A stretch of DNA of 64,000 bases from contig CM069447.1 in assembly GCA_035610835.1 (NCBI GenBank), positions 45,171,893-45,235,892 on the forward strand, in the 5' to 3' direction. Within the stretch, counting starts at the first letter, position 1. Each line of letters begins with the position of its first letter. Positions 22,401 to 35,252 of this stretch are shown here, one piece after another. The notes under the pieces are model-generated. The model made no database searches. It was not told where the DNA came from and was given only the letters and a program-made list of their open reading frames with translations. Source of the stretch: Ophiura sarsii. Its lineage: Eukaryota > Echinodermata > Ophiuroidea > Amphilepidida > Ophiuridae. The position numbers and the translations under genes were made by a program.

Positions 22401-24310
22401 ATCGCCCGTGTCGGAGCCTGGCACGAGACCGGGTGATGGGTCTATACCAGATTGCAACAGCGTCGGGATTTGTAGTGTCTAGGTGCGCTAGAGGTTTTAC
22501 GGAACGAGACAAAAGGTGTGTTGAAACCCTAATTCCCCGGGCGCGTTTTTATGAATTAAAAACTTTTATTATTTGTCGATGGGTACATGTTAAACCATTG
22601 CGAATTGGCAAATTTAGGCATATCGTGTCCAGCGTCGTCTGACGAAAACTATACATGTAGGCCTACACTACACCAATGTGCGAGTATCACTGCCAATGAT
22701 TAATTAAATAGCATTATATGAATTAGTAGAGAAATGATATACAGCATTGTAAATACCTTTTTATCCTTTAGAAGTGGATCCATTGGAAGTGAATCTTCTC
22801 CATGCCCATTCTGTGCCATGTTAACATGTAGTCAACTGAATTCACTTTTGTTGTGTCAGTTCCAAGTGTATCGGTTATCTAGTTTCCTTTTAATACAATA
22901 GAAACAATATGATATAAATAAAACTCGGCCATGCATAACACACTGACCCGTATTCTCGTACGTAGTTGAACACGGTTTTAAGCTAAACGCGGGTCTTACT
23001 TTGACTTTAAACACATCATTTAACTAAACGCAATTCTCGTAAATTTGTTTAACTTACCAGTGTCACACTACCATAAATCTCCCTATACTTAACGTGCTTA
23101 ATAGATCATATTAAAGTCTGAATTGTTCAGCTATCGAGCGACTGGTTTGTTCAAATCATTGTTTTCTTTGAAGATGTTATTTATCAACAACAAAAACCTA
23201 TTTGGGGGGGGGGGGGTTGAACGGCATCCCCCCCCCCCCCCCCCCCCCCGCCAAAGGACGTCCAATACTAGTCCACTCTCAAAATCGCTCTCTGCTAGCT
23301 TGCTTGTGACCTAGTAAAAGTGACAAGCGAAAAATGGTGTCAAATCTTACTATATATTACAGTAAATACCACGGTTATTTGGATAAATATTAAGTTTATA
23401 GTCACAAATCCCAAATAACACAAATTTCTGCTTAAAAGCGCACTTTATACCTTTTCTCTACATTTAAATTAATTGTTAAAGGTTGGGTCTATCTTAAATT
23501 AAAAACACTGTCAAGTGCTGGGCGCTAGCACACGGTCATTTGGTAGTGTGGTATTTTAAACACGGGTCTAAATCGCCAAGCAGTCTAACTTTAAACATTG
23601 GTTTACCCATGTTTAACTCGGTAGTTTACTCGCGTTTATCTAAACTTCTGCATCAAGTGTATGTCGTGATTTTCTTATCGTGATACCATGGTTTAAGAGG
23701 AATAAAGATTGTTTAAATGATGGACCTTAATATAAAGACAAATAATTAGTTAATATATTAATATTAGTTAATCAACTCATTCATTTGTAAATTCATCGAC
23801 CCAATAATACTATTCGGTGTTTTTTTAACAAGGTGTAGGTATAGTATGATTGTCCGGATGACTAAATGAATGCATAGGGCTATATACAGATTTAGATTAG
23901 GTTTTAGTTAAAATGTCTCATTAAGTATTTGGTACTTTCTGCCATCGGCTTCCTGGACATACCGGGAAATATATTTGTTTTAAACTATACACATGGAAAA
24001 AGTATCGCACCACTGGTTTTTTGAAAAGTGCAAATGTGGCCTCGAATTTTACCACCATGGTGTGATATTAAGGATCATTTGTTTGCGTAAGCTGTCCAAC
24101 AAAATGCTATGCAATAAAAGGGCCACATTTTAGTTTTAATTAATACTATTTGGTAGGCCGATATGTAAACAATAACGGGCTGATAGTGGCGTAATATATA
24201 TTCCAAGAAATAGAAATAAGGAATAATTGAGTAAAATGTATATAATATTTAGGCATTAATATCATTTTACATTTACTTCAAAATTTAAAAAATAAAATAA
24301 AATAAGACAT
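22401..24310. other. no gene recognised; G and C runs at 23205-23250
   Basis: AT-rich sequence. A run of about 13 G followed 12 bp later by a run of about 20 C at 23205-23250 can form a hairpin. A tRNA-B-box-like GGGTTCAAATACCC lies on the minus strand near 24318-24331 with a poor A box. Confidence 0.4.
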
Positions 24311-24689
24311 GCAAAAGATGGGTATTTGAACCCGTGTTAGTCGATTACTATCAATAGGATCCTGCATCGCAAGCCTAGGCGGTAGTGCATGTCGCCGTAT
24401 ACATTCATTAAATGATCGATATGTTTATTTCATGCGATATTTGCATGTGCCCCTCGCATAAATATTGTTTGTTATGTTGCAATAGTCCTTATTTCAACAA
24501 AATATTGGTTAACAACTGAACACCCACCCGACCGGCAACATCCCCCTTACACTCCCCATGTCCGCGCTTTTCAACCATGCTCAACTTCTTTCTGGCATTG
24601 ATAAAAAAATAAAATAATATTGATTGGAAATGAAGAGGTGGCATTTCAATGAAATATCATTTAAAAGTACACACCAATTCTGAGGGGGG

Positions 24690-25190
24690 TACTTTTAGTT
24701 TAGTTTTATTTGTCATATCAAGACACAGAGATACAATACATCAGATCAAATATACATATCTTAAAAAATTACAACAATTAACACAACATAAATAAAAGAA
24801 AACACGTAATGCCAAGGATAGCCCAAGAAAGCTCTAAAAAGGGCTTATTTCCATTAGGGTCCTTCAAATATTAAAACAGCACATTATAAAAACATCATAT
24901 ATTTGCACACAAAATAATATTGCACATTTTATGAAACAACTGCATATAAAAAATTGGATGAAAAATCAAGATAGACAGTGACTCTTTACTGCCTTTTTGA
25001 ACTGCCCGTGGGTTTTGGATGTTTTAACCTGAGTTGGTATAGCAAGTTCCATTCCCGAATACCAGTAAAGAAAAATGTATTGCACTGCTGGCCTTTAGCT
25101 TTGGGACAAGGAAATTTGTTGCACTGCCCCTGGTATTGTATCTGTGGGTGTTGGTCAATTTGGTAAAATGAGACTATCCCTTGTCTGCTA
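24690..25190 (-). pseudogene. LINE 3' end: RT-ORF C-terminus and 3' UTR (decayed)
   Basis: The minus strand encodes ...CNTFFFTGIREW, matching the FF.RTIREWN.LP motif near the C-terminus of many non-LTR retrotransposon ORF2 proteins. After REW the reading frame shifts by one base to IPTQVKTSKTHGQFKKAVKS and a stop (near 24970). Downstream AT-rich sequence to about 24690 would be its 3' UTR. It is inserted into a repeat that resumes on the far side. Confidence 0.65.
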
Positions 25191-25535
25191 TTTTCAACCA
25201 TCTATACATGAATCAAGACAATATCAGTATAGGCCTATAGGTTCAACTTGGCATTGATAAAAACCAATATATTGATTTGAAATTAAGAGGTTGCTTTTCA
25301 ATAAATTGTTGGTCAAAAGTATACATCAAATCGCACCAGATGAGTTTGAAAAAATTGAAAGAATTTTCACTTGCGAGGGGGCACTCACCACTGTCCGCGA
25401 TGTTAAACCATCTATACTTAAATCAAGAAAATATCAGTATATGCTCAACTTCTTTCTTGCATTGATACAAAAAATATTGATTGGAAATGATGAGGTGCCT
25501 TTTCGATAGAATATTGGTCTAAAGTAGGCCCTATA

Positions 25536-25780
25536 CAGTGGCGTACCCAGCTTTTGGAAACTGGGGGGCCACGACATAGATGTACCGACGAAAGGCATGA
25601 TGTACCGACAACATTTTTTTTACAGACTCCAAAACAATCGTAAAAGTTGCCCAATTTTTTCTCCGTCAGCAGCTGAAATCTTGATAAGTGGGGGGTAGGA
25701 GTGTGTACCGACGATGATATTTCAGAGGGGCCACCAGGCCACCCCCCCCCCCCCCCCCCCCCCCTCTGGGTACGCCACTG
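25536..25780. mobile_element. hAT-type MITE, 245 bp, perfect 8-bp duplication
   Basis: The ends CAGTGGCGTACCCAG (25536) and CTGGGTACGCCACTG (25780) are flanked by GCCCTATA on both sides (25528-25535 and 25781-25788). An 8-bp duplication with ends starting CAG is typical of the hAT superfamily. A poly-C run lies just inside the right end. No transposase is present. Confidence 0.88.
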
Positions 25781-25811
25781 GCCCTATACACCAGAGCGCA
25801 CCAAATGAGTT

Positions 25812-26112
25812 CAGTGGCGTACCCAGCTTTTGGAAACTGGGGGTGGGGGGGGGGGGGGTGGGGGGGGGGGCACGACCATAGTTGTACCGACGAAAGGCAT
25901 GATGTTCCGACAATTTATTTTCCAGACTCCAAAAAGAATCGTAAAACATGCAAGTTCTTGATAAGTGAGGGGGATAGGTTGTCCACAAAACCGGCCAAAA
26001 AAACCCGCATGGTCAAATACGCATATCTACCGACGGAGGCTCGAGTTTACCTACGCGTTTATTTTTCAGTGGGGCACCGTCCCCCTAGGCCCCCCTCCTG
26101 GGTACGCCACTA
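25812..26112. mobile_element. hAT-type MITE, second copy with poly-G run
   Basis: It has the same left end, CAGTGGCGTACCCAGCTTTT, and a right end GGGTACGCCACTA. Internal CGACGAAAGGCATGATGT is shared with 25536-25780. A G run of about 25, broken by T, lies inside the left end. No clear 8-bp duplication remains. Confidence 0.75.
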
Positions 26113-26721
26113 AAATCTGTACTTGCGAGGGTGGCACATCGTCCCTCGAACTCCCCCTGTCCACGCTAGCGCGGAGCGCGGTTCTGTGCACCGTTATGGT
26201 TACACTTTTGAAAATATTCAAATAATGCCCCCCCCCCCAATAAAACCAAATCTGGATTCACCCCTGGTCTTATCTAACGCATTACCGAACCGTACTAGGC
26301 ATGTTTATAATGATTTAAATGCATTTCTTATGGTGATTTCAAACATGGTGATGAATTTCAATGATTTTTACATTTCTGAAACATTTTGTGAAATTTTGGA
26401 ATTGTCGTCTGCAAAAAATTGCCGCTTGGAAGGTTTGAATAGTTGATGCATAATTTCACAGACTTTCTTTTTCCAAAGAAGTTTAAAAGTTCACGTGAAT
26501 CAAATTTGTTTCACAATCATTCAATTGTCAACTCTTAATTCCGTAGTGATATTTTGAATGCTTTGATAACCATAAACACACAACAGATATGTATATTTCG
26601 GGTACTTTGTAAACGATAAGGAATGTAAACTGAATAGGTCAACGATACGCACATTAAACTTAGCACAAAACCCAGCTGTTCACTATTGATATACATGCAG
26701 TTCTATCTTAAAGGGACACAA

Positions 26722-27050
26722 TGTCATGTTAATTTTTTTTAATTTTAATTAATTTACTTCAGAATTCAAGATGAACATTAAAAATTGCCATTAATGTTGT
26801 TTCTGCTAAAAAAAACCCAGCAAAACTTGATTAAAACAATGTTTTAAATATGTTGGAATACCACCCCTAACCATGTAAATGCTGGTTGCGGCTCTACCAG
26901 CATTTTTGAATTGACGTTTTGTTGTACTTAGAGGGCTGATTTTTCTTAATCCTTATACATGTAATACAATTGTAAAAATATACAAATCCCAGTTTTGATC
27001 ATACATTTTTGTAATTGAGGGCGCTGCCTCCACCACATCTCCTAATCCTC
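26722..27050 (+). repeat. dispersed repeat, copy 1 (pair with 36867-37160)
   Basis: It shares TTTACTTCAGAATTCAAG, AACATTAAAAATTGCCATTA, GCTGGTTGCGGCTCTACCAGC and GAGGGCGCTGCCTCCACCAC with 36867-37160 in the same orientation. It is non-coding. Confidence 0.8.
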
Positions 27051-27641
27051 CTTAGTACATGCCTTAGCTAATTTATACAATCATATGGCCAAGAATGTTA
27101 ATACACTGTTATACTGAATCAACAGACCCTATTGTTTTTAAATATGTTAAAAATATATCTAGGGTTGTCAACCAGAAATACGAAACTCGCTTTCTGTTGT
27201 CATTTTGAGATATGGAATGCAATAAAACTTATTCATACACTTTTAGTATTGTCGAACCAATTAAATCAGAAAGCAAGAAACTAAAATACACTGAGTGCAT
27301 TGAAATTGTCTAATGCACTATTAAATGCCGGTTTGGTTTGATTTGTTGTTCAGGAATCGCGGGTTCGCCGATTTTTATGCTCAAATTGTGAATTTTGATT
27401 TGTATAGTATTATGTTGTGTATGAATTATATCCATACATGCACATGTTTTATATCTCGAAAAATCAGAAAAATCAATGCACTTGCGCAAATGTTGATTTG
27501 CTCACAATAGCACCCCCCCCCCCCCCCCCCCCCCCCCTTCGGCGTTGTACTATTATTTACACATCAACATCACCGCGCGTGCATTGATTTATCTGATTTC
27601 TCTTTTAATTTTAATTAAAAAGGAAATTTAGCTCTGGTTGC

Positions 27642-28060
27642 CAGGGTCGGATTTAAGTTTTGCGGCCGTGGGCCAGGCTAAAATGTGGAGGCCCCAACTC
27701 ACTGTGAGGAACCATGGTCTGTCTCTCAAGTAGCTAAAGAGCGAGAACAACAGAGGATACAAGTGCTGTAACCATGCAGAATGTGGAAGTAGAGTTCCCC
27801 GAAAATTGCAAATTTGATGACGACAATTTGCTATTTTTTACTGACTTGGTACATTTTGGCTTTAGACAAGCTTTTAAAATTATTTGTTAAGGGCAAAATG
27901 CGCGTAGCACGAGAAATTTTACTACGCTTTCCTAATTTGACCAGTGTTAAGTGTTGGTAACTTATATTTTTGTCTTATTTTTCTCTTTCTGAATTTAGGG
28001 CCCCCAAAATATGGGGCCCTGGGCCCAGGACCATCTGGCCCAATGGTAAGTCCGGCCCGC
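27642..28060. mobile_element. hAT-like non-autonomous element (CAGGGCCGGACTTA type)
   Basis: The left end CAGGGTCGGATTTAAG and the right end (inverse CGGGCCGGACTTACCATTGG) belong to the well-known MITE type with TIR CAGGGCCGGACTTA...TGGGCC. Internal AAAGAGCGAGAA and TTTCCTAATTTGACCAGTGTTAA recur in the copy at 57254-57527. No ORF. Confidence 0.75.
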
Positions 28061-28269
28061 GGTTATTTTTTTCGTACATCATTTTAACCAAATTTATTTA
28101 TTCCGTTTTAATACGAAATAAAGCGAAATTCACTGAATAGAATGATTTTTTTACATTTATTTAGTTGCATTCTATCTCATCTGTAACATTGTATCACTTT
28201 AAATCAATCTGCAATCCCCACCCCCATTTGCACCATTCATCCTCCTCATTTTCCTCCTTCCTCTTCTCC

Positions 28270-28370
28270 TCTTTCTCCAATTATTATCCTTTTGTCAATG
28301 GCATGTTGGGGGGGGGGGGGGGGGGCATGGCCTGCTGCTGCTGCTGAGCCCCTATGGATACGCCACTGTC
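28270..28370 (-). repeat. hAT-type terminus with poly-G run and (CTG)n
   Basis: A G run of about 18 is followed by CATGGCCTGCTGCTGCTGCTG and GGATACGCCACTG, an inverse CAGTGGCGTA-type end. The left end was not found. Confidence 0.5.
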
Positions 28371-29949
28371 GTCGCCTAAACTGCCTTATACAGATAAATG
28401 GGAAGTTTCTATAGCCAAAGTCATTGCAAATTAAAGTCAGTATACTAAGTATATATATTAAGTTGAACTTATTTCAAAACCATTCACCCTCAACCATAGT
28501 ACTTATATAGTATAGGCCCTATATTCAATCATGGGTTTATGTAAATACGTTAATTGGGAACCTTCTTCTTCTAAACAATTGTGAGGTAACAATGCAAACT
28601 AAAATTAAAATGTTGAAATGTGTTCAAAACTAGTCAACATTAAACTAATGCTGTCTAAATGAACTGGCTATTTCGTATAATTGTTTCATACCAAACATGA
28701 TGGTATAAAGAAGGCTATAGTTTTACCATATACAAATATATTTTTCAGAAACCTTTCCCAACTTTCAAAGTCTCATATAAAGAATCACTGAATTAAAACT
28801 AGACATGTTTGTATTTATTTTAACGAATTCCTCTTGGTGATTCCAAATGTGGGGATGAAATTCAGTAATGTTGACATTTTTGTGACATTTTGGGATTGTC
28901 GTCTTCTATTTTGGGATTGTAGGCCACGTGGAACGTGTTATGAATTATGTTTTTTTACATAAACATGTCATAGCCTACTTACCTATTGAAAATTCAATTA
29001 CATAATTATACAGGGCATGAAAACTAAAGAATCATGTGTCACATGCGACACACTTTTTTGACACGCCCTGTACAAACATATTAATTAAAATGGAATGTAT
29101 GAGAGCATATTTTATGCAATGCAATCTGTTTGCGCAGTGTGGATATCAGCACGTAAATATGTATTTCATAAAGGACGAAAGTGAAATTTGTTTTCCATTG
29201 CATTAGCATGGTTGGCTTTTTAAAATTAAGATATTTTATATTTACAATTACGAAAGAATTGTTATTTGCGACTATTCATAGAACTGCTTGAATGATTACA
29301 ACATTATATCGGGTGTTTTCCCCGTGGCTATTCGTTTTACCATGCAAAACAGGTTTTTTAGAAACCTTACCTAACTTTCAAGGCCTGATCTCAACAATTA
29401 CTGAACGAATACTAGACGTGTCTGTACCTATTGTAATGCATTTGTCATGTTGATTTCAAATATGGGGATGAAATTCAATAGATTCGAAATTGTTGAAACA
29501 GTTTGTGAAATTTTGGACCGCGTGGAAAGTGGACATTTATCGACTGGGTCTCGAAAAGTTCAATCTCGTGACAAAGCACACACAAACACTAGATGAACTG
29601 GAGCGTGCATTTTGACAGAGTCGTATACTTTATTTGAATTATTTGACTTTGTATTTTAACACTTGATTGAATGCATGCCACGGTTAGATAGGTATTTATT
29701 TTTGATAAATTGACAAGAAATGCGTGGTATCACAATTGTATTTGCATGAAGGAAAATATGATAAAGGAAATCTATTCTAGCCAAATTTTTGACCGCGCGA
29801 GATACAAATGTGGCGGTTGGTTAAAATTCACTATTTATTCATAAAATTCAGTTTCTTTTTCAGGTACACGGCGTTACTACATTTTAGGTCTACAAATTGT
29901 TATTGTCATACTGCCATTATCACTCAGTTATGGCCCGTTGCATTATTTG

Positions 29950-30143
29950 TACTCTCTTAAATCAAAAGATTGACAAGTCAATCTTAAAGATTGTGCTTAG
30001 GGAAAGATCTTAAAAGATTGAAAATATTCAATCTAATAGAGTGAAATTTCAATATATCGGATTGAAACTTCACTCTATTAGATTGAACATTTTCAATCTT
30101 TTAAGATCTTTCCCTAAGCACAATCTTTTGATTTAAGAGAGTA
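29950..30143. mobile_element. 194-bp palindromic MITE
   Basis: TACTCTCTTAAATCAAAAGATTG at the left pairs with CAATCTTTTGATTTAAGAGAGTA at the right. The arms continue through TGCTTAGGGAAAGATCTT and TTTCAATCTAATAGAGTGAA to a centre near 30055. The left arm carries one extra 20-bp piece. Confidence 0.85.
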
Positions 30144-30149
30144 ATGACA

Positions 30150-33100
30150 GTTAATCCATCAATCGTTTTGTCTATTAAAAAGTTCATTTTTAAATTAATG
30201 GGACATGTTCATGGTATGATAATTGAAATAAAAAAACCCGACTTGACATTTTTTTTTGTAGATGTCAAGTAAAAGAACTATATAATTAGGCATAGATACA
30301 CCACCAGCCAAAAGCGTTGGCCCTGTTTCTCTGTGCTGCGCCTCGGAGCTGTTCACATCGTAATTAAACTCTGTGTATATTGTATTATTATTAATATTAT
30401 TGCTTTAATCCACTTTAAATATGAGTATTATTATAATTATTAGTATACTCCCCTATTAACTGAAATTTAATACAGGAGTAATAGGCCTATGGTTTTGGTT
30501 TTTGGCGGGGCGAGTATCATTTTCGAATAGCTCGAGAACTAATCGACCTATTCCAACCAGAATCGGCACACGGGTTTGTTTTATCTACATGCGTCATGAC
30601 CCCTCTTTCCGGAATCATGGAAATAGCTTATCTTAGCTTATCTCAGCTTTGAGATAATATCTGAATGTTAAACCTTCATTGAAAACAATGGGAAAATACT
30701 CTTTGCGATATCTCAAAAAACAATTGTGCTATTGCACTGATGTTTGGCACACAGGTTGATGATTACAATACCTTGACCTATTGTGCCACCCGGAAAATAT
30801 CGATCGTTTCCATGGCAACGGGAGCCGTTTTTATCAACAAATACCAAATTTGACTGGTTTCCATGAATACCACGCATGAACAAAATCTGAATCTCGCGCC
30901 GGGTTCATCACTAAATACAGCCTGTAACACAAGGGAGCACACTACTAAATTCATAAAATTCTTTGCATCTCTGCTCTTTGTCTTACACAGCTAATTCAAA
31001 TAGCTCTAAATTCACGTAGCTTGTGATTTGATCAATAAAATGTATATATTGTATCATCTATAATACATTTCACATAACTGAAAATCAACCCGAAATTGCC
31101 TAGGTATATGTAAACCGACATAATTTAAAGATATATGACCCGATCACTTTTTTGGGGCTATGATTTTTTTTCACATCAAGATATTTTGGTATCAGAAGAA
31201 TCCCCATATTTTTCTCATTATGTCTGTAAAATATTAGGGGCCAGAAATGTTTCATTTGGAAACAAAGGTGGTTAACCACCAACCAGTCTGTGTACTACTC
31301 AATGGGCACATGTCTTTTGACCTTGCGCTTCTAAAAAAAGAACCATTGGAGTTATGCAACTCAAACTTTGGAATTCAACAATTTTAAGGATGACCTTTCA
31401 TGTAAAATAGAAAACATCGAGTTGAAAATCGGGTCATCTACCTTTAACATTGCGATTTTGTGATATGTTATTCGGCTCTCATTCCACTCATGCACCGTGT
31501 AATAGGCCGGTAACATAATATTTTAGCCAACATTGATGTGCTTTCCTTCTTTAACATTGAAGAAGAAAATCCGTAAAACCAAAATGTGATATCAAAACGT
31601 TACAAATTGCTGCACATTTTGCTCATATTATTCCATAAAATAGAAATTATCGTACTCAAGTTTGCCGAAAGTGCTGCGCACAGCGGTGGTGTTTCGCTTC
31701 CACAACTTTCACACGGTGGTAGACCACTAACTAATTCTTCCATTGAAATACACGCATTGTTGGCGTAATTAATGTGAATTTCTTACCGTTAGTTACAATA
31801 TTTGGAGTATTTTTGTCACATGAATATTTTATATTAAAGACTCAATTTTATTTTAAGGATGCTTTTTTCTGACCAATCTAGATCAACTTTGCGCTCCAAG
31901 TGCTTAAATAAACAGCGCCACCATAATTCTCAATTATTCAGGTCTGAGATTATATGAGACCCTATTTTTTATTTGCAGAACCACAATATTTGGAGTTGGG
32001 ATTACCTTAGATTTAATCTCAAATTAATTTAGGTTGAAGTTATGTATTTATTTCTATATATAACACACATTTACAAACTTCAACAATATCAAAACACATT
32101 TATCAGACACAATTAAAATACAGCAGTATGGCAATATGGAGGAAAAGGCATGAAGGCTAATAAGGCCTATACTTGGCCTTTCCCTTGGTAAATATAATAA
32201 TATAGATAGACGCTAGCGACAAAGCAAATGATAGTGACAAAGTAATTGCGTCTTTTTATTTATGATTGGGTCTGTTTCATGAGCCAACTGCGACTTTGCT
32301 TCTCATGCGATCAAAAATAGAGTTGAATAGCTGTCTCTATTATCAAATTTTCTTTTATGCAAAATGCGATAGGTCGTGATACCACACATTGTTGTCAATT
32401 TACTAAAGAAATTACCTATCTAACCGTGACAGTTAAGCAATCAAATCGCTGTCGTGCGAAATGAAAGTCAAGCATTTGAGATATTGGTTGAAAAGTAATA
32501 CTGTATTGTAGAAGCTGGTATGTTGAATGGAGCAAATGAAGAAACGGACCACCACATGTTGTGCCATTTATTTCATTCGAGTACTATTATAGATGTCGAA
32601 CATAATTATTTAGTTTATTGCACGATGAGTCATTTTGTGATTGGTGAATTACAATCATCAGCCATCTTGTGATTGAGGAAAGTAGCCGTTAGATATCAAG
32701 TTTCATTGAACTTCTATGCACATGACTTATTTTATAATATGATGGACAGTCCATGTTTCTAGTCAAATACCTTTATAACTGGGAGTGCCCGTGATACATG
32801 ACCGTTATAAAGAGACGTATAGTTGTCATAAATTGTGTATTAGTGATGTTTTAACACTACTCATTTCGGTTTTGGTCGCCTGTACATGTAGGTAAATTAC
32901 GCTATACGAAAGTATGCATGCTTAATATTGTCTTCACAAAAACATTTGTCAACGTACATCGAAGCTACACTCAATAATAAGCATAGCCTCGATGTACGTT
33001 GACAAATGTTTTATTATTGACTTTTTGACGAAATCTGCATATTGTTACCCCATAGATTCCCGTATCAGGACATTTGGCATGCCTTTCCACATTGACTTTA

Positions 33101-33830
33101 CCGAAAGGTTGCCCATCGCCGTGCGTATAGCCTCTGTAATAAGCCATGCATGTACTATTCTCAACGAGCGGTGATAACACCACCACCAACGATTGCCGTG
33201 CGTATAGATAACTACTGTCCATACATTGTACCAGACGACGATGGCCACGCGAATCCTAAATTTTGAATTCGTATTGGAGTAATCGCGAATGTTAATCTTT
33301 TCATTTTGAAAAAATCATCATAATTAAAAGATTTTACTTTCCAATCCACAACCGTTGGAGTTGGCTAACCAACTCCATTGTAAATGCTATTTTAAAAATT
33401 ATTTTCATCGTTATTCGGGCGATGACTGTTAAAAATATTTCAAAATGGTGCACTCCCGTTGCCATATTGGAACGATGAAATCGCGTGGCCATCGTCGTCT
33501 GCATTGTACCCAACCTAAGCTTAATACCTATCATGTAGCCTTTATTGTAGGAGGCTACATGGCGATTGTAACACAAACGATCTCCGTGCGTGTTTTGAGC
33601 TTTGCCTTATCCATTGACAGGAGTTGCCAGGTATATAGCCTTACGTTATCAGTATTTTGGCCAAATATGTTTGATTTTGGGCATTTGTAGACAAGTATAG
33701 ACCGTGCTCGACATTACGGTTTCCAGTACGCAGTATGTTGTACTATGCTGAGTACCTTTATCATGTTTATGGGAACTGTGCGGTATCTGTGTGGTACAAC
33801 TAATGCAACGGTGGAGGCATCATACTTTAG
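30150..33830. other. no gene recognised; hairpins and LINE-like 3' UTR remnants
   Basis: No exon was recognised. Bases 32031-32180 resemble an inverted LINE 3' UTR. An X-box-like GTTTCCATGGCAAC lies at 30806-30819. A short strong hairpin at 32939-33012 is listed separately. Confidence 0.4.
32939..33012. repeat. 74-bp hairpin with 24-bp perfect stem
   Basis: Bases 32939-32962 (AAAACATTTGTCAACGTACA and on) are the exact inverse of 32989-33012, with a 26-base loop. The size and perfection resemble a pre-miRNA-like hairpin or a tiny MITE; expression cannot be judged. Confidence 0.7.
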
Positions 33831-33834
33831 GGGA

Positions 33835-34783
33835 CACTGAAAACCTAAACAGGTCGCCTGACTAACTTAAAGCTAGTCCAGATGGTGTCCATTTTGACTA
33901 GCTTTAGCCTAGTCCAGCACTGCTGGACTAGCTTTAAGCTCGACTAGCTTGATGTTAGTCCGTCCTAAGCTGGACTAGTTTAGGCTAGTCGCTCGACTAG
34001 CTTTAGGTTACTCCAGATGGTGTCCATTCTGACTAACGTGAGGTTAGTCCGGCTTTGCTCGACTAACGTAAGGTTAGTCCAGCTCAAACCATATAGTAGA
34101 TCCCGCCTGACTCAAATTAATCACGTTGCGTAGCAGTGCTTGGTTTCGCCACGGGTGATTGCTCTGCTGTCTGTTCGTATTGACCATGTTGTTGGCGGAG
34201 CTGCTGGCTACAGTGTTTAGCTGTAGTGGACTGGTCAGCATTGGCTGACCCGTTAGCGTTCGAGATGCCCGCGCTACCGCCATTCTTTACAGTTATTTTT
34301 TTCCTACTCCGAGTCGTCATTCCAAACAAAATGTAGCATAAAATAGTCTATAGATGTTGGCAAACACTATAATGCATGTACATAATATGGCCTCACAATG
34401 AAATAACTACGGCAAATTACGTCTGGATTGTTTAGCAAAACCGGACCGGCGCTGAAGTACGTCTTATCTGCATGCCGCCATTGATATTTTATCTCAGTGC
34501 CTTGACAAACCTAAAGCTAGTCCAGCCAGCTTGACTAACCTAAAGCTAGTCAAATCAGCTTGTCTAATAAGCTATTCCAGCCACAGACTAGTCCAGCAGA
34601 ACAAATCAAGCTTGTCAGGCTGAGCCGGACTAACCTTAAGCTAGTCAAGTTGGTCATAACCTATCCAGCAGGCTTGACTACTGCCTGCTTGACTAGTTTA
34701 AGCTAGTCCAGCAGGCTTGAATAACCTGCTCGACTAGTTTAACGTTAGTCCAGCCTGTGTCTGACTAGTTTAAGTTTTCAGTG
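33835..34783. mobile_element. CACTA-like element with GACTAG motif arrays
   Basis: The ends CACTGAAAACCTAAAC (33835) and inverse CACTGAAAACTTAAAC (34783) are followed inward by dense arrays of GACTAG / CTAGTC in both orientations (33860-34085 and 34495-34770), often as GACTAGCTTTAAGCTAGTCC. TIRs starting CACTA/CACTG with many subterminal repeats and a very short duplication (here at most GA) fit the EnSpm/CACTA superfamily. The unique core of about 400 bp carries a 70-codon minus-strand ORF. No transposase is visible. Confidence 0.65.
34117..34329 (-). CDS. 70-aa ORF inside the CACTA-like element
   Basis: The ORF starts ATG at 34329 and encodes MFGMTTRSRKKITVKNGG, then a Ser/Asn/Gln-rich stretch, stopping at 34117. 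A basic start followed by low-complexity sequence resembles the first exon of a nuclear protein. It could be a remnant exon of the element's own gene or a captured host exon. No family was recognised. Confidence 0.3.
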   Translation of the reverse strand: MFGMTTRSRKKITVKNGGSAGISNANGSANADQSTTAKHCSQQLRQQHGQYEQTAEQSPVAKPSTATQRD

Positions 34784-34788
34784 GATGT

Positions 34789-34832
34789 AGGGGGGGGGGG
34801 GGGGGGGGGGGAGGGGGTGGGGGGGGGGGGGC
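34789..34832 (+). repeat. poly-G tract
   Basis: Two long G runs are separated by AGGGGGTG, starting 5 bp outside the CACTA-like element's right end. Confidence 0.9.
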
Positions 34833-35252
34833 GTTTGGGTCGCGTCACGGACATAATTATTTAATACATGCGTTCTATGGGAGACTTGGCAAATGTTAGG
34901 GATGTCACAGAGGGAGTCGTGATATTCAGGCCTCTCGACCCTTCCCCTGCTTCCGCCGCCTATGAAGTAACGTAGCCGCACAGTCCTAGAGTTAATCTGT
35001 AACTACATGTATTTGGAGGTATTTCAAGGGTACTTTAACATTAGGCGAAAATCACTGTCTGAAATATCATTTTTTTAACAACCCTGTTTTTTGACCATCG
35101 GCCTCATTTATTTTTATTTTTATCAACTTCAAATCTGTCAATAATACCTTAATGATGTATACTGGAATTCTGGTGCATTGCAAATTAAATACCGAATCTG
35201 AGTTCCTCTTTAGTAGGGAGGACACATAATAATGAATCTCTTTTTGAGCAGC

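Larger units (their letters stand above)
25190..26190 (+). repeat. ~240-bp tandem or dispersed repeat units, interrupted
   Basis: The unit CAACTTCTTTC.TGCATTGATA..AAAATATTGATTGGAAATGA..AGGTG....CACTTGCGAGGG....CCATCTATAC appears near 24574-24690, 25230-25440 and 25440-26190. The copies are interrupted by the LINE fragment and by the two hAT-type MITEs below. Confidence 0.6.

Noticed and set aside
22283..22642. 119-aa ORF
   Set aside because: It is read backwards through a tRNA-like sequence (PGIEPGPRA artefact) and has no domain.
24318..24395. tRNA on the minus strand
   Set aside because: Only a B-box-like GGGTTCAAATACCC is convincing; A box and stems are poor.
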